Source: Fennellomyces sp. T-0311 (lineage: Eukaryota; Mucoromycota; Mucoromycetes; Mucorales; Lichtheimiaceae). Taken from it: a stretch of 64,000 nucleotides of DNA. The notes beneath the pieces were generated by a model. It had not been told where the DNA came from, did not search any database, and was given only the letters and a program-made list of their open reading frames with translations. The translations under genes were made by a program, and so were the position numbers. Below, in pieces: positions 62,249 through 64,000 of this stretch (the stretch's first letter is position 1; every line of letters begins with the position of its first letter). The DNA is taken from positions 62,001 through 126,000 of the forward strand of contig JALLLT010000068.1 in the NCBI GenBank assembly GCA_025266875.1, read 5' to 3'.

Positions 62249-62876
62249 GAAAAGGAAAAGTTGGTGGGGCTGCCAACATGTCTATCAATAGTAATGTGAA
62301 ACTATCAACCGTTAGCGTTTATGATTATAAGTGATTTATAAGTTTCATTTTTCTTTTTTCCAATATCTCCAACAATTAAAAATCGACGGTATAGCTATAC
62401 ATTTTTATATGTTTGGATAAGTGTACCTTCATTTAAAATCTCAGAATATATCGTCTAGAAAACAGAGTAAAAAGGAGAATAACGAAAATTGTGAGAATCT
62501 AACACGTTTATAGTTCACGGAAACTACGCTAGATAGCTCGTGTATATCTGTTAAATTTGAGCCTTGAGAGCCGATTGGTTAGATGCGTAAGTTGTCTTCC
62601 ATCATTAATATACGTTGATAGAGTATTTCTTGTAGGAGAGTGAACGGTAGTTCACAATATAAGTTTAAGAGTGAAAAAAAAAAAGGTTTGTAGGCTGGGT
62701 GAGTTAACAAAAATAATAGATCTTAGCACTTTTGGCTTATTCAGATCAAAAAGATATCAAGGCTTTGCCTAATGTTTGTGTGTAAACAATGAGTATAAGT
62801 TAACTGCTTTATTCGCTCTGCAAAATCGGGCTATTTATACTTGTTCAGCGGTTACACACTGATAAAGAAGTAGTAA

Positions 62877-62902
62877 TGGATGACTTCCAAAACGTTTATA
62901 CA
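62877..62902 (+). repeat. Left terminal inverted repeat of the 0.65 kb element
   Basis: An exact 26-base inverted match to 63504-63529. Confidence 0.8.
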
Positions 62903-63102
62903 CTGCGTGATAAAATAAAATAAACGAGAATTGTTACACGGATTTCCTAATTCGACGATGGATAAACCTTAATCACCCCTCGATAAACAGCATTGGGGGG
63001 ACGGGGATAACTTTTTTTTACTTAGTGTTTATCCGCGATAAACTTGGATATACCCGACGGTCTATTGACCCCCTCTGACCCCCCTCAATAAACTTTTGCC
63101 AT

Positions 63103-63228
63103 TTATTGATTTCCGACCTTGGCTTCCATCTTGCGCTCTAATTCGGCCAATCTGCTCCGGATCTCCTCCAGCTGGATGCAGAGAGTGCTGTCCATGCCTC
63201 TCACCATCCTGTGCACATCCTGCATCAT
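63103..63228 (-). CDS. Possible coiled-coil peptide or last exon inside the 0.65 kb element
   Basis: A minus-strand frame of 41 codons, starting MMQDVHRMVRGM and ending IRSRLAELERKMEAKVGNQ, has heptad spacing of Leu/Ile/Met and is clearly richer in G+C than the DNA around it. A good acceptor (tttttttacag) lies just upstream at about 63249-63259, so it may be the terminal exon of a larger, now deleted, gene. An in-frame TAG precedes the Met. A leucine-zipper-like end is common in mucoralean transposon and orphan proteins. No family is assigned. Confidence 0.4.
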   Translation of the reverse strand: MMQDVHRMVRGMDSTLCIQLEEIRSRLAELERKMEAKVGNQ

Positions 63229-63503
63229 CGTATGGATCTACGTCTTCTGTAAAAAAAGATGTTGACATCCGATGAGCATCATCATAGACAAATCTTGCAT
63301 GTATTGTTCAAATCACACAATTTCTGTGTGCCTGAGGTTGGTATCAGCCAGATACGCACTGTATTTTATGGTGTTTGGAGAGAAAGAAATAGAGGAAACT
63401 AAAGAAGTACGTCTATCATGGATAAACCGAGTTTTGGAAGTCTTCTTGGAAATAGAAAGCGAATAAACTTTATTCTACTTTGTATCACCCCATCTATTTA
63501 TTC

Positions 63504-63529
63504 TGTATAAACGTTTTGGAAGTCATCCA
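63504..63529 (-). repeat. Right terminal inverted repeat of the 0.65 kb element
   Basis: An exact 26-base inverted match to 62877-62902. Confidence 0.8.
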
Positions 63530-63721
63530 ATAAAAGATAAAAAGAAGTTGAATATATGTGTATAGTATTATAAAAATAAGATAAAAAGAAGATAAGAATA
63601 TGATGAAAAAAAGATAAAAATCTGATGGAAAAATTGGATTAGGAAACTGTGGTAGCACAAACCGACTTTACTCGTTACAATGCTCCCCGCCTTCCTTAAT
63701 GCGGTCCCTCGCATTTACATC

Positions 63722-63994
63722 CTACTCTTGTTCGCTCTGATGTTGTTCTTGGTTACGAGCGCGCCGTTGCTTTTCACGACGAGCAAGGCGCTGCTGATGT
63801 CGCTCTCTCCGGCGCCACCTTTCTTCACGATGCTGCTTTTCCTGTCGCGCCATTTGTCTATAGTGGGCGACCAAATTACGTCGCTCATGGTAGTTGGGGA
63901 CTACATTGCGAAGTAGCTTGCGAAGTACTCGATCTTGGTCAACCTCGTCTTGTTCCCTGCCATTTTGAGATGGGCAGCTGTGAACTTCCTTCAC
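63722..63994 (-). CDS. Arg/Glu/Gln-rich basic protein, C-terminal part, probably continues past the window
   Basis: A minus-strand frame of 90 codons ends EKQRRARNQEQHQSEQE. It contains long Arg/Glu/His repeats (EERWRRRERHQQRLARREKQ) and a helical start (LRKLLRNVVPNYHERRNLVA). It is open up to the window edge region, so the Met at 63994 need not be the true start. Composition is compatible with a charged single helix or a nucleic-acid-binding tail. No domain is recognised; it lies about 190 bases outside the small inverted-repeat element. Confidence 0.4.
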   Translation of the reverse strand: MKEVHSCPSQNGREQDEVDQDRVLRKLLRNVVPNYHERRNLVAHYRQMARQEKQHREERWRRRERHQQRLARREKQRRARNQEQHQSEQE

Positions 63995-64000
63995 AAGTTT

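Larger units (their letters stand above)
62877..63529. mobile_element. 0.65 kb element with 26-bp terminal inverted repeats
   Basis: The left end 62877-62902 (tggatgacttccaaaacgtt then tataca) is the exact reverse complement of the right end 63504-63529. No clear target duplication is seen beyond A/T bases. The interior contains gataaac-like repeats, a C-run block (63069-63085) and a locally GC-rich coiled-coil frame. Its size fits a MITE or a deleted DNA transposon. The family is unknown. Confidence 0.7.

Noticed and set aside
62055..62288. Frames with Leu-Ser or Glu-Arg repeats on both strands.
   Set aside because: They are translations of the (GA)n microsatellite.

Overview
The window is nuclear DNA of a fungus, most likely a mucoralean mould (Mucoromycota). 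Evidence: many 50-100 base GT..AG introns, poly-T and (GA)n tracts, tandem CotH-family genes (an expanded Mucorales family), and protein-coding islands separated by AT-rich gene-poor tracts. The genus cannot be fixed from the sequence alone.

Layout. 1-5.5 kb: two CotH kinase-like genes on the minus strand, the first cut by the window edge. 6.4-9.0 kb: a ten-exon mitochondrial methylcrotonyl-CoA carboxylase alpha subunit. 9.4-9.55 kb: a possible zinc-knuckle microprotein. 9.9-12.0 kb: a Sel1-repeat protein. 14.4-16.1 kb: an intronless HET-domain gene in AT-rich DNA. 17.8-20.0 kb: a TPR/F-box/LRR gene split by one in-frame UGA in the context UGA-CUA. 23.4-26.75 kb: a CSL (Su(H)/RBP-J type) transcription factor. 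28.0-29.8 kb: an eight-exon gene whose spliced product (453 aa) resembles KICS2/C12orf66, a KICSTOR subunit. 29.8-35.4 kb: gene desert. 35.4-38.1 kb: a 2.7 kb element with 33-bp terminal inverted repeats that carries a spliced gene for an unknown AT-hook protein. 40.4-49.9 kb: a dense housekeeping block (unknown protein, Lys5/AASDHPPT-type phosphopantetheinyl transferase, UBTD-type ubiquitin-domain protein, NDC80, unknown protein, CDC5/Cef1). 49.9-53.6 kb: a repeat-rich tract with a foldback repeat and a TnpB/Fanzor-like C-terminal fragment. 53.6-58.1 kb: RRN3, an unknown membrane protein and GAL7-type uridylyltransferase. 58.1-64 kb: AT-rich and gene-poor, with a second inverted-repeat element and a basic protein fragment at the edge.

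The genes do not form one pathway. They cover leucine catabolism (MCCA), galactose use (GALT), splicing (CDC5), the kinetochore (NDC80), Pol I initiation (RRN3), acyl-carrier activation (PPTase) and signalling or transcription (CSL, KICS2-like). The most unusual items are the KICS2 homologue, the TIR element with its unknown cargo gene, the Fanzor-like tail, and the possible stop-codon readthrough in the F-box gene. Exon limits were read by eye from splice sites and frame continuity and have not been tested against transcripts.
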